From positions 1 to 13,869 of the forward strand of contig DUKA01000077.1 in assembly GCA_013329615.1 (NCBI GenBank): 13,869 nt of DNA, written 5' to 3'. Below are positions 1 through 6,945 of this stretch, in pieces. The notes below the pieces were generated by a model. The model was given only the letters and a program-made list of their open reading frames with translations, ran no database searches and had not been told where the DNA came from. The position numbers were made by a program, and so were the translations under genes. Origin of the DNA: Candidatus Bathyarchaeota archaeon. GTDB lineage: Archaea > Thermoproteota > Bathyarchaeia > TCS64. Numbering within the stretch: position 1 is the first letter of the stretch; each line of letters opens with the position of its first letter.

Positions 1-944
1 CCCATCGCCTCGGCTATCGCGGCGAGTTTGTCGGGGGAGACGACTATGTTGTGCTCCATGGCGTGTGGGAGGGCGAGGCCGCAGGCTATTCCGTGGGGTA
101 TCCTGTAGACGGAGCCGATGAGGTGGCCGAAGCCGTGCGCCTCGATGTCCCCTGCGTTCATCTCCGAGAACGCCTCGGTGAGGGTAGCGAGGGCCATGTT
201 GTAGCGTGCCTCGAGGTTGTTGGGTTGGTAGACGGCGGTGCGCAGGTTGGCGGAGATGAGTTGGATGGACTGTAGGGCGAGGGCGAAGGTTATAGGATTC
301 GTGAATTTGGTGAGGCTCGACTCTATGGCGTGGCTTAGGGCGTCGATGCCGGAGGAAGCGGTGAGCCTCGGGGGCATGCTCGCCGACATTGTGGGGTCGA
401 CGATGGCGAGCGTCGGCATGATGTAGGCGTGCTCGAAGACGGCCTTGATGCCCGTCTTGTCCTTGACGACGGCGTCCCACGTTATCTCCGCCCCCGTCCC
501 CGCCGTCGTAGGTATGGTTATGCAAGGCATCCCCGGCTTCGCGAACTCCCTCTTGCCCCCGACGAAGTAGTCCTCGGGGTCCCCCTCGTTGCGGTTGAGG
601 ACCGCGGCGGCCTTCGCCATGTCCATGCAGCTCCCCCCGCCAAGCCCCACGAGCAGGTCGAAGCCCCCCTTCGCGATGTGGTCTCGGAGCCCAACGACGC
701 TGCTTATGCTGGGCTCCGTTTCCGCGTTGTCCCAGACCTCGACGCTAAGTCCCTCCTTTGCTAGCAGTGTCCTGACCCTCTCCGGCGCCCCCGTCCTCGA
801 GACGCCCTTATCCGTCACCACAAGAACCTTCGCTGCGCCGAAGCGCTTCGCCTCGACGCCTATCTTCTCGACATAGTTGATGCCGAACAGTACCCTGCTC
901 GGCATGTGAAGCTCAAACGACCTCAGAGGCTCATAGAACGACAT
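1..944 (-). CDS. Iron-containing alcohol dehydrogenase (partial, C-terminus outside window)
   Basis: NAD(P)-dependent, metal-containing (group III, Fe-ADH) dehydrogenase that interconverts an alcohol and an aldehyde or ketone; the substrate cannot be read from sequence. About 314 residues are present of a family that usually has 380-400, so the last 70-90 lie beyond the left edge. Visible motifs: the nucleotide-binding GGGSCMD around residues 102-108, TTAGTGAE around 146-153, and the metal-site series D201 and H205 (in GIDALSHAIES), H270 and H284 (in AHGFGH...IPHG), with the spacing known from FucO-type enzymes. All four expected ligands are present, so the enzyme should be active. The ATG at 944 is followed at once by a conserved Fe-ADH N-terminus. 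It is transcribed away from the small gene at 1101, across a 156-base A/T-rich gap. Family assignment is firm; physiological role is unknown. Confidence 0.93.
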   Translation of the reverse strand, partial: MSFYEPLRSFELHMPSRVLFGINYVEKIGVEAKRFGAAKVLVVTDKGVSRTGAPERVRTLLAKEGLSVEVWDNAETEPSISSVVGLRDHIAKGGFDLLVGLGGGSCMDMAKAAAVLNRNEGDPEDYFVGGKREFAKPGMPCITIPTTAGTGAEITWDAVVKDKTGIKAVFEHAYIMPTLAIVDPTMSASMPPRLTASSGIDALSHAIESSLTKFTNPITFALALQSIQLISANLRTAVYQPNNLEARYNMALATLTEAFSEMNAGDIEAHGFGHLIGSVYRIPHGIACGLALPHAMEHNIVVSPDKLAAIAEAM

Positions 945-975
945 GCTACGCCACTTTTAGTGAATCGACCCCCCG

Positions 976-987
976 AATAGAAATAAC
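976..987 (-). promoter_or_regulatory. Possible TATA box for the Fe-ADH gene
   Basis: On the minus strand this reads GTTATTTCTATT, the only A/T-rich stretch close to the start at 944. Its centre is about 37 bases upstream, which would give a short leader of roughly 12 bases. The match is weak and rests on position and composition only. Confidence 0.25.
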
Positions 988-1063
988 TTCCCAACGATGA
1001 CATCGGAGGCCGACGCATTACCTAGATAGATTGGATCATAAACAAAAAACTTACATCCAATAG

Positions 1064-1072
1064 AAAAATAAA
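1064..1072 (+). promoter_or_regulatory. Possible TATA box for the small membrane protein gene
   Basis: AAAAATAAA lies about 33 bases before the ATG at 1101, in a region (roughly 1030-1095) that is A/T-rich throughout, so the exact element is uncertain. Apart from this and the divergent Fe-ADH promoter, I see no gene or repeat in 945-1100. Confidence 0.3.
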
Positions 1073-1100
1073 GATAGAGAAAAATCAATACAATGATCAG

Positions 1101-1448
1101 ATGCAGAAGACTGGCTTGGCAATAGTCTTCATCGGAGTTGCCATCGTTCTAGGCGGGACTCTTACGTTAAATTATATCGATTATCTTGATCGTGAGCGAG
1201 TAACCATCACGGCTGAAACGGCATTTCTCACCGCAAGTGATTACATGAATAAGAATTTACCAAACGCCGGCCATCTGAGTCTTGCTCCCCCAATTCTAGA
1301 GAGGTATCATGCACGTCTTACCCTATTTCCACAACTCGTATGGAGAGTGGATTGTTTTTACATGCTCGGGGGTAACCCCTATGGCATCGATATCTACATT
1401 GACCCTTACACTGGTAACGTAGTTGACACAATAACCAGTATTGTATAA
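1101..1448 (+). CDS. Small membrane-anchored protein with PepSY-like domain
   Basis: A 115-residue protein not assignable to a named gene. Residues 4-25 are a continuous hydrophobic segment (LAIVFIGVAIVLGG and onward) with a short N-terminus, so it is probably a single-pass signal anchor with the rest outside the cell. The remainder resembles a PepSY-type fold: an alanine-rich helix (AETAFLTASDYM, about 39-50), then a strand pair ending in YGIDIYIDPYTGNVVDT (about 94-110), which matches the usual end of PepSY repeats in which a strand is followed by D-x-x-TG-x-V. PepSY domains are often found in secreted peptidase inhibitors or regulators, but no function is claimed here. The gene is visibly richer in A/T, especially at third codon positions, than its neighbours, suggesting later acquisition or relaxed constraint. 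It stands alone, with a T-run downstream. Confidence 0.7.
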   Translation: MQKTGLAIVFIGVAIVLGGTLTLNYIDYLDRERVTITAETAFLTASDYMNKNLPNAGHLSLAPPILERYHARLTLFPQLVWRVDCFYMLGGNPYGIDIYIDPYTGNVVDTITSIV

Positions 1449-1453
1449 TATTG

Positions 1454-1462
1454 AAAATATAT
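1454..1462 (+). promoter_or_regulatory. TATA box for the kinase/deoxyribosyltransferase-like gene
   Basis: AAAATATAT, centred about 41 bases before the GTG at 1499, predicts a start of transcription near 1483. That leaves a leader of about 16 bases carrying the GGAG Shine-Dalgarno sequence at 1489-1492. This is the strongest TATA-like element in the gap. Confidence 0.45.
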
Positions 1463-1467
1463 CGACG

Positions 1468-1474
1468 TTTTTTT
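1468..1474 (+). terminator. Poly-T terminator after the PepSY-like gene
   Basis: Seven consecutive T residues lie 20 bases after the stop codon at 1448 and before the predicted transcription start of the next gene. Archaeal RNA polymerase commonly stops at such intrinsic T-runs without a hairpin, and none is obvious here. Confidence 0.45.
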
Positions 1475-1498
1475 CGAATCTAGGATAAGGAGATAAAA

Positions 1499-2665
1499 GT
1501 GCGCTTAGCCTACACATCAGCCATGTCGCTTCGGCGTGTCATCGTCTGCACCGGCCCCCCCGGCAACGGCCGCGACGAGATGCTTACAAAGATGAAGGAG
1601 AAGGCAAGCTTCCACTACTACCACCTCTTCCAGTACATCGTCGACCAGGCAAAGGCCGAAGGCACAAACCTCAGCAAGCTCAACATACTCGACTTCTACG
1701 ACAGCCAGCCCGAGAAGATGGACGCCCTCCGCGAGGCAGCCGTCGCACGTATTGAGGCCGAGATCAAGGACCACCCCGGAGTACACATAATCAGCACCCC
1801 CCACCACTTCGAGTGGAAGGGCAATCGCTTCAAGGGACTAGACCATGGCGACGTAGAGCGCCTCGACCCCGACCTCTTCATAGTCGTATTCGACGACATC
1901 ATACGCGTTCGCGAGCGCCTCGCAGCCGACCCACAGTGGAGCGACCACCGCTATACCCTCGGCGAGATCGCCAACTGGCGCCGCGAGGAGATGGCCGACG
2001 TCTACGAGCAGGCACGAGGATTCACCCCACGCAAGGAGGTACAGATAGTCGCATACGAGAACGGCCCCGACTTCCTGCACGACCTCATCTACAACCCACG
2101 CAAAGAGAAGTTCTACCTCAGCCACCCCATCACCGGCGAGGAGGAGGATGCCTTCAAGCGCTTCACCAAGTTCGCCGCCTCCCTCAAGGACTACTACATC
2201 GTCTACGACCCCATCATGATCAAGGACTGGGAGATAGTAGAGTCGTGGCGCGACGCCCTAAACACCGCCATCGACCTCGGCGAGCCCCGCCCCACGCGCA
2301 TCCCAGTCAAGATACAGTACCGCGACGGCCCCAAGGAGGTCATCCTAGACACCGCCGAGGTCGAGGCAGCCGTAAAGAACCTGCGCTTTCAGATCATCGA
2401 CAGTGACTACAAGATAATAGAGAACAGCCACCTAGTAGTCGTCTACCACCCGCGCCAGAGCATAAGCGCCGGCGTCATGTGCGAGATGGTCTACGCCAAG
2501 AGCCTCGCAAAACTCGTCTACGTCTACTATCCATATGAGCCCAGCCCATTCTTCGAATGGTACAGCACACGCATATTCAAAGACGAGAACGAGCTACGCG
2601 ACTTCCTCATCAAAGAGTCCAAACTCACAGGGCAGACCCCACTCGACCTCTACTCTAAGCAGTAA
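1499..2665 (+). CDS. P-loop kinase-like protein fused to a nucleoside 2-deoxyribosyltransferase-like domain
   Basis: Two domains in 388 residues. The N-terminal part (about 13-200) looks like an adenylate-kinase/dephospho-CoA-kinase-type P-loop NTPase: a strand leads into GPPGNGRDE (19-27), where the usual GK[ST] is GRD; IVVFDD (128-133) and an arginine-rich stretch (136-163) resemble the core strand and lid of nucleotide kinases. The C-terminal part (about 204-345) resembles the nucleoside 2-deoxyribosyltransferase fold: FYLSHP (205-210) for the opening strand, then ENSHLVVVY (308-316) and SAGVMCEMVYA (323-333), whose E329 sits where the family has its catalytic glutamate. The GTG at 1499 is preferred because GGAG (1489-1492) lies six bases before it; an in-frame ATG at 1523 lacks such a site but would still leave the P-loop intact. 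It lies 76 bases upstream of the ribonucleotide reductase, suggesting a role in nucleotide metabolism or pool cleaning. The fold calls are pattern-based and the substrate is unknown. Confidence 0.8.
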   Translation: MRLAYTSAMSLRRVIVCTGPPGNGRDEMLTKMKEKASFHYYHLFQYIVDQAKAEGTNLSKLNILDFYDSQPEKMDALREAAVARIEAEIKDHPGVHIISTPHHFEWKGNRFKGLDHGDVERLDPDLFIVVFDDIIRVRERLAADPQWSDHRYTLGEIANWRREEMADVYEQARGFTPRKEVQIVAYENGPDFLHDLIYNPRKEKFYLSHPITGEEEDAFKRFTKFAASLKDYYIVYDPIMIKDWEIVESWRDALNTAIDLGEPRPTRIPVKIQYRDGPKEVILDTAEVEAAVKNLRFQIIDSDYKIIENSHLVVVYHPRQSISAGVMCEMVYAKSLAKLVYVYYPYEPSPFFEWYSTRIFKDENELRDFLIKESKLTGQTPLDLYSKQ

Positions 2666-2741
2666 CACCCGCCCCTCCACCTTCAACCCCACCTCACGAT
2701 TCTAATACCCCCATCACCAAACCCAATACCGTGAAACGCCG

Positions 2742-4838
2742 ATGCCGGTGACGCGGGTAAAGAAGAGAGACGGCAGATTAGTCGACTTCGACCAGACCAA
2801 GATCACGAACGCCATCTACAAGGCGCTACTCGCCGTCGAGGGCAACGGAGACCCCGCCCAAATCATAAGCGACAAAGCCGTCGAAAAACTCAACCAACTC
2901 TACCCCCACACGGTCCCCGGCGTCGAAAACATCCAAGACATCGTCGTCGAGACACTCCACGAATCCGGCCACCCACGAGTCGCCGACGACTACCAAACAT
3001 ACCGCACAAAGAAAGCCGAGCTACGCGCCCTACGCGGCGAACTCGGCATCCTCGACGAACCAAAACTCACAGTCAACGCCATGGAGGTGCTGGAGAAGCG
3101 CTACCTCCTCAAGGACGAGAAGGGCAACCTCATGGAGACGCCGACGGGGATGTTCATGCGCGTCGCCAAGGCTGTCGCCGAGGCCGACAAACTCTACGGC
3201 GAAGACCACGCAGCATCCGCCAAGGAATTCTACACAGCCATGAGCCGTCTAGAGTTCCTTCCAAACAGCCCCACACTCTTCAACGCCGGCACAAAAACAG
3301 GCTTCGCCCTCAGCGCCTGCTATGTCCTACCCGTCGAAGACAGCCTAGAAGGCATATTCACCAGCCTCAAAAACATGGCGCTAATCGAGCAGACCGGTGG
3401 AGGAGTCGGCTTCGACTTCAGCAGGCTACGCCCCAAGGGAGACGTAGTAAAGACTACCATGGGCGTCGCCTCGGGCCCCGTCAGCTTCATGAGGATATTC
3501 GACTCCGCAACCGAAGTCATCAAAGCCGGCGGACGCAGACGCGGCGCAATGATGGCGATCCTACGCGTCGACCACCCCGACATCATCGACTTCATCGCCG
3601 CAAAGAACCGCCCCGGCACCCTCACCAACTTCAACACAAGCGTCGCCGTCACCGACGCCTTCATGCACGCTGTCGAGGAGAACGCCGACTACGACCTCAT
3701 CAACCCGCGAACAAAGAAGCCGGTGAAGCGTATCAGCGCCCGTTACGTCTGGGACCGCCTAGTGGACAACGCGTGGCGCAGCGGAGACCCCGGCATCGTC
3801 TTCATAGACGAGGTCAACCGCTACAACCCCACACCCGCCGTAGGCGCAATCGAGTCCATGAATCCTTGCGGTGAAGTTCCGCTTCTCCCATACGAGTCAT
3901 GTAACCTCGGCAGCATAAACCTCGCAAAGATGGTGGCAGATGGAAAAATTGACTACGAAAAGCTCCGCAAGACCGTCCACACTGCTGTCCACTTCCTAGA
4001 CAACGTAATCGACGCCAACACCTACCCGCTGAGGGAAATAGACGCGATTGCCCGCGCCAACAGGAAGATCGGCCTCGGCGTCATGGGCTTCGCGGACCTC
4101 CTCATAATCCTCGGCGTACCCTTCGATTCGGATAAGGCGGTTGAGATAGGGGACGAGGTCGGTGCTTTTGTTAATGAGGAGGCGGGCAAGGCCTCCGAGC
4201 AAATCGCACTCAAGCGTGGCAGCTTCCCCAACTTCCCGGAGAGCATCTGGAAGGGCAGATACAAGGCGCGCCGCAACGCCACAGTCACCACAGTCGCCCC
4301 CACGGGCACCATAAGTATAATCGCCGGCTGCTCATCAGGCGTCGAGCCACTCTTCGCAGTCGCATTCATGCGCCACGTCCTAGAAGGCGCACGCCTATTC
4401 GAGCTACACCCAATCTTCGAGCAGATGGCGAAGGACCGCAGCTTCTACGGCGGCGATACACTCGAGAAGATAGTGCAGCATGGCACGATCAAGGATATTG
4501 AAGGCATCCCAGATGACGTGCGCCGCCTATTCGTCACAGCACACGACATAGCTCCCGAGTGGCACGTCAAAATACAGGCAGCATGGCAGCGCCACACCGA
4601 GAACGCCGTCTCCAAAACAGTCAACCTCCCCGAAGACGCAAGCATAAACGCCGTCGAAGGCGTCTACCGCCTCGCCCACAAGCTCGGCTGCAAGGGCGTC
4701 ACAGTCTACCGCTACGGTAGCAAGGGCACACAAGTCCTAAACCTAGGGGTAGAGTCACGAGGCGAACCAAAGGTCGCCACAGCTGAAGCCGAATACGCTG
4801 GAGGCCGCCCCATAGAGGGCTGCGAGGTCTGCGGGTGA
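2742..4838 (+). CDS. nrdJ: Adenosylcobalamin-dependent (class II) ribonucleotide reductase
   Basis: Reduces ribonucleotides to deoxyribonucleotides using a radical generated from coenzyme B12. In 698 residues: an N-terminal ATP-cone regulatory domain (about 3-92, opening with a KRDGR motif), the reductase barrel with C193 (SACYVLP), the active-site loop N374-C376-E378 (NPCGE) and C387 (ESCNLGS), the phosphate-binding PTGTIS (520-525) and a C-terminal CEVC pair (694-697) that would re-reduce the active-site disulfide. The lack of an associated small radical subunit gene, the SACYVLP/TGGGVGF context and the length fit class II rather than class I. The ATP cone predicts allosteric on/off control by ATP and dATP. 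The gene for the B12 adenosyltransferase follows directly, the stop codon lying inside the next gene's start region. Codon choice is uneven: stretches near 3080-3170 and 4010-4200 favour G-ending codons, whereas most of the gene favours C- and A-ending ones. Identification is firm. Confidence 0.96.
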   Translation: MPVTRVKKRDGRLVDFDQTKITNAIYKALLAVEGNGDPAQIISDKAVEKLNQLYPHTVPGVENIQDIVVETLHESGHPRVADDYQTYRTKKAELRALRGELGILDEPKLTVNAMEVLEKRYLLKDEKGNLMETPTGMFMRVAKAVAEADKLYGEDHAASAKEFYTAMSRLEFLPNSPTLFNAGTKTGFALSACYVLPVEDSLEGIFTSLKNMALIEQTGGGVGFDFSRLRPKGDVVKTTMGVASGPVSFMRIFDSATEVIKAGGRRRGAMMAILRVDHPDIIDFIAAKNRPGTLTNFNTSVAVTDAFMHAVEENADYDLINPRTKKPVKRISARYVWDRLVDNAWRSGDPGIVFIDEVNRYNPTPAVGAIESMNPCGEVPLLPYESCNLGSINLAKMVADGKIDYEKLRKTVHTAVHFLDNVIDANTYPLREIDAIARANRKIGLGVMGFADLLIILGVPFDSDKAVEIGDEVGAFVNEEAGKASEQIALKRGSFPNFPESIWKGRYKARRNATVTTVAPTGTISIIAGCSSGVEPLFAVAFMRHVLEGARLFELHPIFEQMAKDRSFYGGDTLEKIVQHGTIKDIEGIPDDVRRLFVTAHDIAPEWHVKIQAAWQRHTENAVSKTVNLPEDASINAVEGVYRLAHKLGCKGVTVYRYGSKGTQVLNLGVESRGEPKVATAEAEYAGGRPIEGCEVCG
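4834..4838 (+). promoter_or_regulatory. Ribosome binding site deciding the cobA start
   Basis: GGTGA, followed by CC, matches the archaeal anti-Shine-Dalgarno complement (GGTGATC) at six of seven positions. It sits five bases before the ATG at 4844 and includes the TGA stop of nrdJ, so termination and re-initiation are probably coupled. It favours ATG 4844 over the overlapping GTG at 4835. Confidence 0.5.
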
Positions 4839-4843
4839 CCAAC

Positions 4844-5407
4844 ATGGGCCATATATACCTCTACTACGGCACAGGAGGAGGCAAGACCACAGCCAGCCTC
4901 GGCATCGCCCTCCGAAGCGTCGCCCACGGCCACCACGTCATAGTCATCCAGTTCCTGAAACACTGGAAGGAGACAGGCGAATACAAGGCAGCCAAACTCC
5001 TAGGTCCAAACTACGAGATACACCAATTCGGCAGACAGGGCTGGATAAAGGCGCCAAAGGGCGGAGACGAGGTCAGGATAGGCGGATTCAAGGCGAGTGT
5101 ACGCCGCCCGTCGGAGGAGGATAAGGGAGTCGCAGCCGAGGCACTCAGGTACGCCGAGAGGGTCATCAAGGGCGACCACCCGCCCGAACTCCTCATACTC
5201 GACGAGGTCTGCCTCGCCGCACACATGAACATCGTAGACACCGCCGACGTACTCGCCCTGCTCGACAAGCTCCCCGAGACCACAGACGCCGTACTCACGG
5301 GCAGATACACCCCCCAGAAACTCATAGACAGGGCAGACTTCGTCAACGAGGTCAAGGAGATCAAGGCGCCCTCCACCTTCGTCGCCCGCGAGGGCATACA
5401 ATACTAA
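4844..5407 (+). CDS. cobA: Cob(I)alamin adenosyltransferase (ATP:corrinoid adenosyltransferase)
   Basis: CobA/CobO-family enzyme that transfers the adenosyl group of ATP to cob(I)alamin or another corrinoid to make the coenzyme form. Starting from the ATG, 187 residues carry a P-loop YGTGGGKTTAS (about 8-18), the typical QFLKHWKETGE (36-46), Walker B LLILDEVCLA (116-125), LTGRYTP (151-157), ADFVNEVKEIKAP (164-176) and a C-terminal FVAREGIQY, all standard for the family and at its normal length. The start is either this ATG, which has a good upstream GGTGA and agrees with where the family usually begins, or a GTG at 4835 that overlaps the nrdJ stop (GTGA) and adds MTN. It is translationally coupled to the B12-dependent reductase and surely supplies its cofactor. 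Its stop overlaps by four bases the stop of the convergent nuclease gene. Confidence 0.95.
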   Translation: MGHIYLYYGTGGGKTTASLGIALRSVAHGHHVIVIQFLKHWKETGEYKAAKLLGPNYEIHQFGRQGWIKAPKGGDEVRIGGFKASVRRPSEEDKGVAAEALRYAERVIKGDHPPELLILDEVCLAAHMNIVDTADVLALLDKLPETTDAVLTGRYTPQKLIDRADFVNEVKEIKAPSTFVAREGIQY

Positions 5408-6111
5408 TCAGGGTTCTCGGCGCACGCCTGCCTGTAGCTGCTCTTTAGCAACGTCTGAGCGTACTCCACGATGGTGGGGCCGATCCCGCCGACCTCGGCC
5501 AGCGGCCCCGTGAGCTTCTTCGTCTTCCCCGACGGTGAGACGTGAACCTCCGCCGAGGCAAGTTCCTCAATCACCCGGAGCGGTGTGTCGAACTTATCGA
5601 GAAGGTCCTCCGCCGACGTGGTCCCGATCTGCTGGAACCCGGAGAGAAGGAAAAGCTGCTGCTTGTTCAGCGGCAGGCTCCTGTCCACGTTCCGAAGCTG
5701 GATGGCCCTGTTGTCCTTCCCCTGCTCACGGTAGGCGAGGCGCTGCAGGAGCACCGCCGTCGAGTCCGTGTCCTCCGTGGGCAACACGGCGATCCCGTAG
5801 TCAAGGGCTAAGCTACTAAGCGCCCCGTAGACCGCGGCGGGCTTCATCGCACTCCTCTTCAAAGCGCGGCTCACCTGCCCCTCGAGGATGAGCACCGGCC
5901 TCTCATATGCTTCGACCATCGCCTTCGCCTGGCTGAAGAGGCGCCCGTCCTTCATGCTCCCGAGGAAGTCGCCAACATCCTTACGCTCAACCCCAACCCT
6001 ATCGGAGACGACGTAGTCGCAGACGGTGAGCCTCTGGACGTCCACCACAACGCCGCTGAGGCGCAGATAGTTCAGGATGTCCCTGCGGGCGCTCGCCTCG
6101 TTGCTATCCAC
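5404..6111 (-). CDS. XPF/ERCC4-type structure-specific nuclease (helicase-less archaeal form)
   Basis: Predicted DNA repair endonuclease cutting branched or flap structures, in a cell compartment with PCNA. The 235 residues contain an ERCC4 nuclease domain (about 1-140) with D32, ERK (42-44) and D48, and GRLFSQ, followed by two helix-hairpin-helix motifs (LSGFQQIGTTSAEDLL at 156-171 and LAEVGGIGPTIVEYA at 204-218). There is no helicase domain, as in crenarchaeal and thaumarchaeal XPF rather than euryarchaeal Hef. The glycine of the usual GDY is cysteine here (C31). The start is a GTG at 6111; no ATG exists before an in-frame stop about ten codons upstream, and conserved-looking residues (HICV) precede the GTG, so the first beta strand may begin at a non-standard codon. 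I see no PCNA-binding box at the C-terminus. It lies 16 bases after mobB and is probably co-transcribed. Confidence 0.9.
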   Translation of the reverse strand: MDSNEASARRDILNYLRLSGVVVDVQRLTVCDYVVSDRVGVERKDVGDFLGSMKDGRLFSQAKAMVEAYERPVLILEGQVSRALKRSAMKPAAVYGALSSLALDYGIAVLPTEDTDSTAVLLQRLAYREQGKDNRAIQLRNVDRSLPLNKQQLFLLSGFQQIGTTSAEDLLDKFDTPLRVIEELASAEVHVSPSGKTKKLTGPLAEVGGIGPTIVEYAQTLLKSSYRQACAENPD

Positions 6112-6127
6112 GCAGATGTGAAGCTCC

Positions 6128-6886
6128 TCAGGCGTCGCCCCTCACCTCAAACTCGAGCTCGACCCTGTGCGGCGACTCGCTCCCCTTCAGTGTCTTGAGG
6201 AAGCCGAGGATGACGTTGGCGAGGGCGCTACCCGTGAACTTGTTCAAGGCGACGACGGAGCCGTCGACGCGCAGAACCACCTTGCCGCCATACTTGACGC
6301 ACTTCGCCGCCTCTGTCTCACCGGCGAGTATCGCCACGCCCATCTCGCCGCAGGTCTTGAAGCCACACGCCTTACAGTTCAGCCCCGCGAGAAGCGGGTA
6401 GGCACGCGCCTCCACAATATCAGCGAGCCCACCGGGGTCGCCGACCGGGACGACCGGCAGATCGCCCGCCTCGGGCACCTTCCCATCGACGTCGACTGAG
6501 GCGATCTCTACGCCGATACGGAGCTTCGACACCTCCTCGGCCCCCCTCGGCACGATGATGCGGGGCGCAACGTCGATGGTCTTGAATCCCTCGAGCACTA
6601 TGAAGTCGACCTCACCGAGGGCATCAGCGGCGCGCTGCAGGTTCATAGCACGCCTGAGGAAGATTGCGGTACGGTTGTCGGAGAGGATCGCCGACGATAC
6701 GGCGCCCGCCTCCGCGTGACGGTAGGTGTCCGTCCCCTCCTTATCGAGAGGCATATCCTCCGCCGTGTGCTTCAGCGTGCCGACCCTGTGCCCCCTGCGC
6801 GTCAGCTCCGCGACCAGCGCCTCGACTACGCGCGTCTTCCCAGCCGCCTTGAAGCCCACTACGGCGACGACCCTAGGTGCTCCCAT
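6128..6886 (-). CDS. mobB: Molybdopterin-guanine dinucleotide biosynthesis protein MobB with C-terminal Fe-S-type domain
   Basis: GTP-binding protein that assists attachment of GMP to molybdopterin in making the bis-MGD form of the molybdenum/tungsten cofactor. Residues 1-165 are the MobB domain: Walker A GFKAAGKT (11-18), TLKHT (37-41), DTYRHAEAGA (53-62) and VLEGFK (97-102). After it come four cysteines, C171, C174, C179 and C196, in the pattern C-x2-CG-x3-C...GE...C, like the small 4Fe-4S domain of the PF04060 type, then a short alpha/beta tail to residue 252. E. coli MobB is only about 175 residues, so the tail is an extension. The start ATG at 6886 has a TATA-like box 27 bases upstream and probably no leader. 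It is first in a two-gene unit with the XPF nuclease; I see no functional link between them. No molybdoenzyme gene is present in this window. Confidence 0.92.
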   Translation of the reverse strand: MGAPRVVAVVGFKAAGKTRVVEALVAELTRRGHRVGTLKHTAEDMPLDKEGTDTYRHAEAGAVSSAILSDNRTAIFLRRAMNLQRAADALGEVDFIVLEGFKTIDVAPRIIVPRGAEEVSKLRIGVEIASVDVDGKVPEAGDLPVVPVGDPGGLADIVEARAYPLLAGLNCKACGFKTCGEMGVAILAGETEAAKCVKYGGKVVLRVDGSVVALNKFTGSALANVILGFLKTLKGSESPHRVELEFEVRGDA

Positions 6887-6908
6887 GCCCCCACATGGCG
6901 CAGACCCC

Positions 6909-6917
6909 GTTATATCC
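6909..6917 (-). promoter_or_regulatory. TATA box for mobB (leaderless)
   Basis: On the minus strand GGATATAAC, centred 27 bases before the mobB ATG. The spacing implies transcription starting at or near the first codon. Confidence 0.5.
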
Positions 6918-6936
6918 CCTGCGACACATTCAACGC

Positions 6937-6945
6937 CTAAATAAC
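6937..6945 (+). promoter_or_regulatory. TATA box for the RNase J-like gene (leaderless)
   Basis: CTAAATAAC, centred 23 bases before the ATG at 6964 and 26 before the second, adjacent ATG at 6967. It sits back to back with the mobB box in a 77-base divergent gap. Confidence 0.45.

Noticed and set aside
1473..1480. TTCGAATC resembling a tRNA T-loop.
   Set aside because: No T-stem, anticodon arm or acceptor pairing can be drawn around it, and it sits in a run of T before a predicted promoter region.
1813..2406. Open frame of 197 codons on the plus strand inside the kinase/deoxyribosyltransferase-like gene.
   Set aside because: It is very rich in Arg, Pro and His, as expected for a shifted frame of a C-ending-codon gene, and lacks any domain signature.
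2677..2689. Thirteen-base string CCACCTTCAACCC that recurs at 13021-13033, both times in an intergenic position.
   Set aside because: A single 13-base coincidence is expected by chance in a window of this size and C-rich composition, and the contexts differ (well upstream of nrdJ, directly before the xylA ATG).
2666..2741. Possible cobalamin riboswitch before nrdJ.
   Set aside because: The gap is only 76 bases, much shorter than a B12 riboswitch, and I see no B12-box-like sequence.
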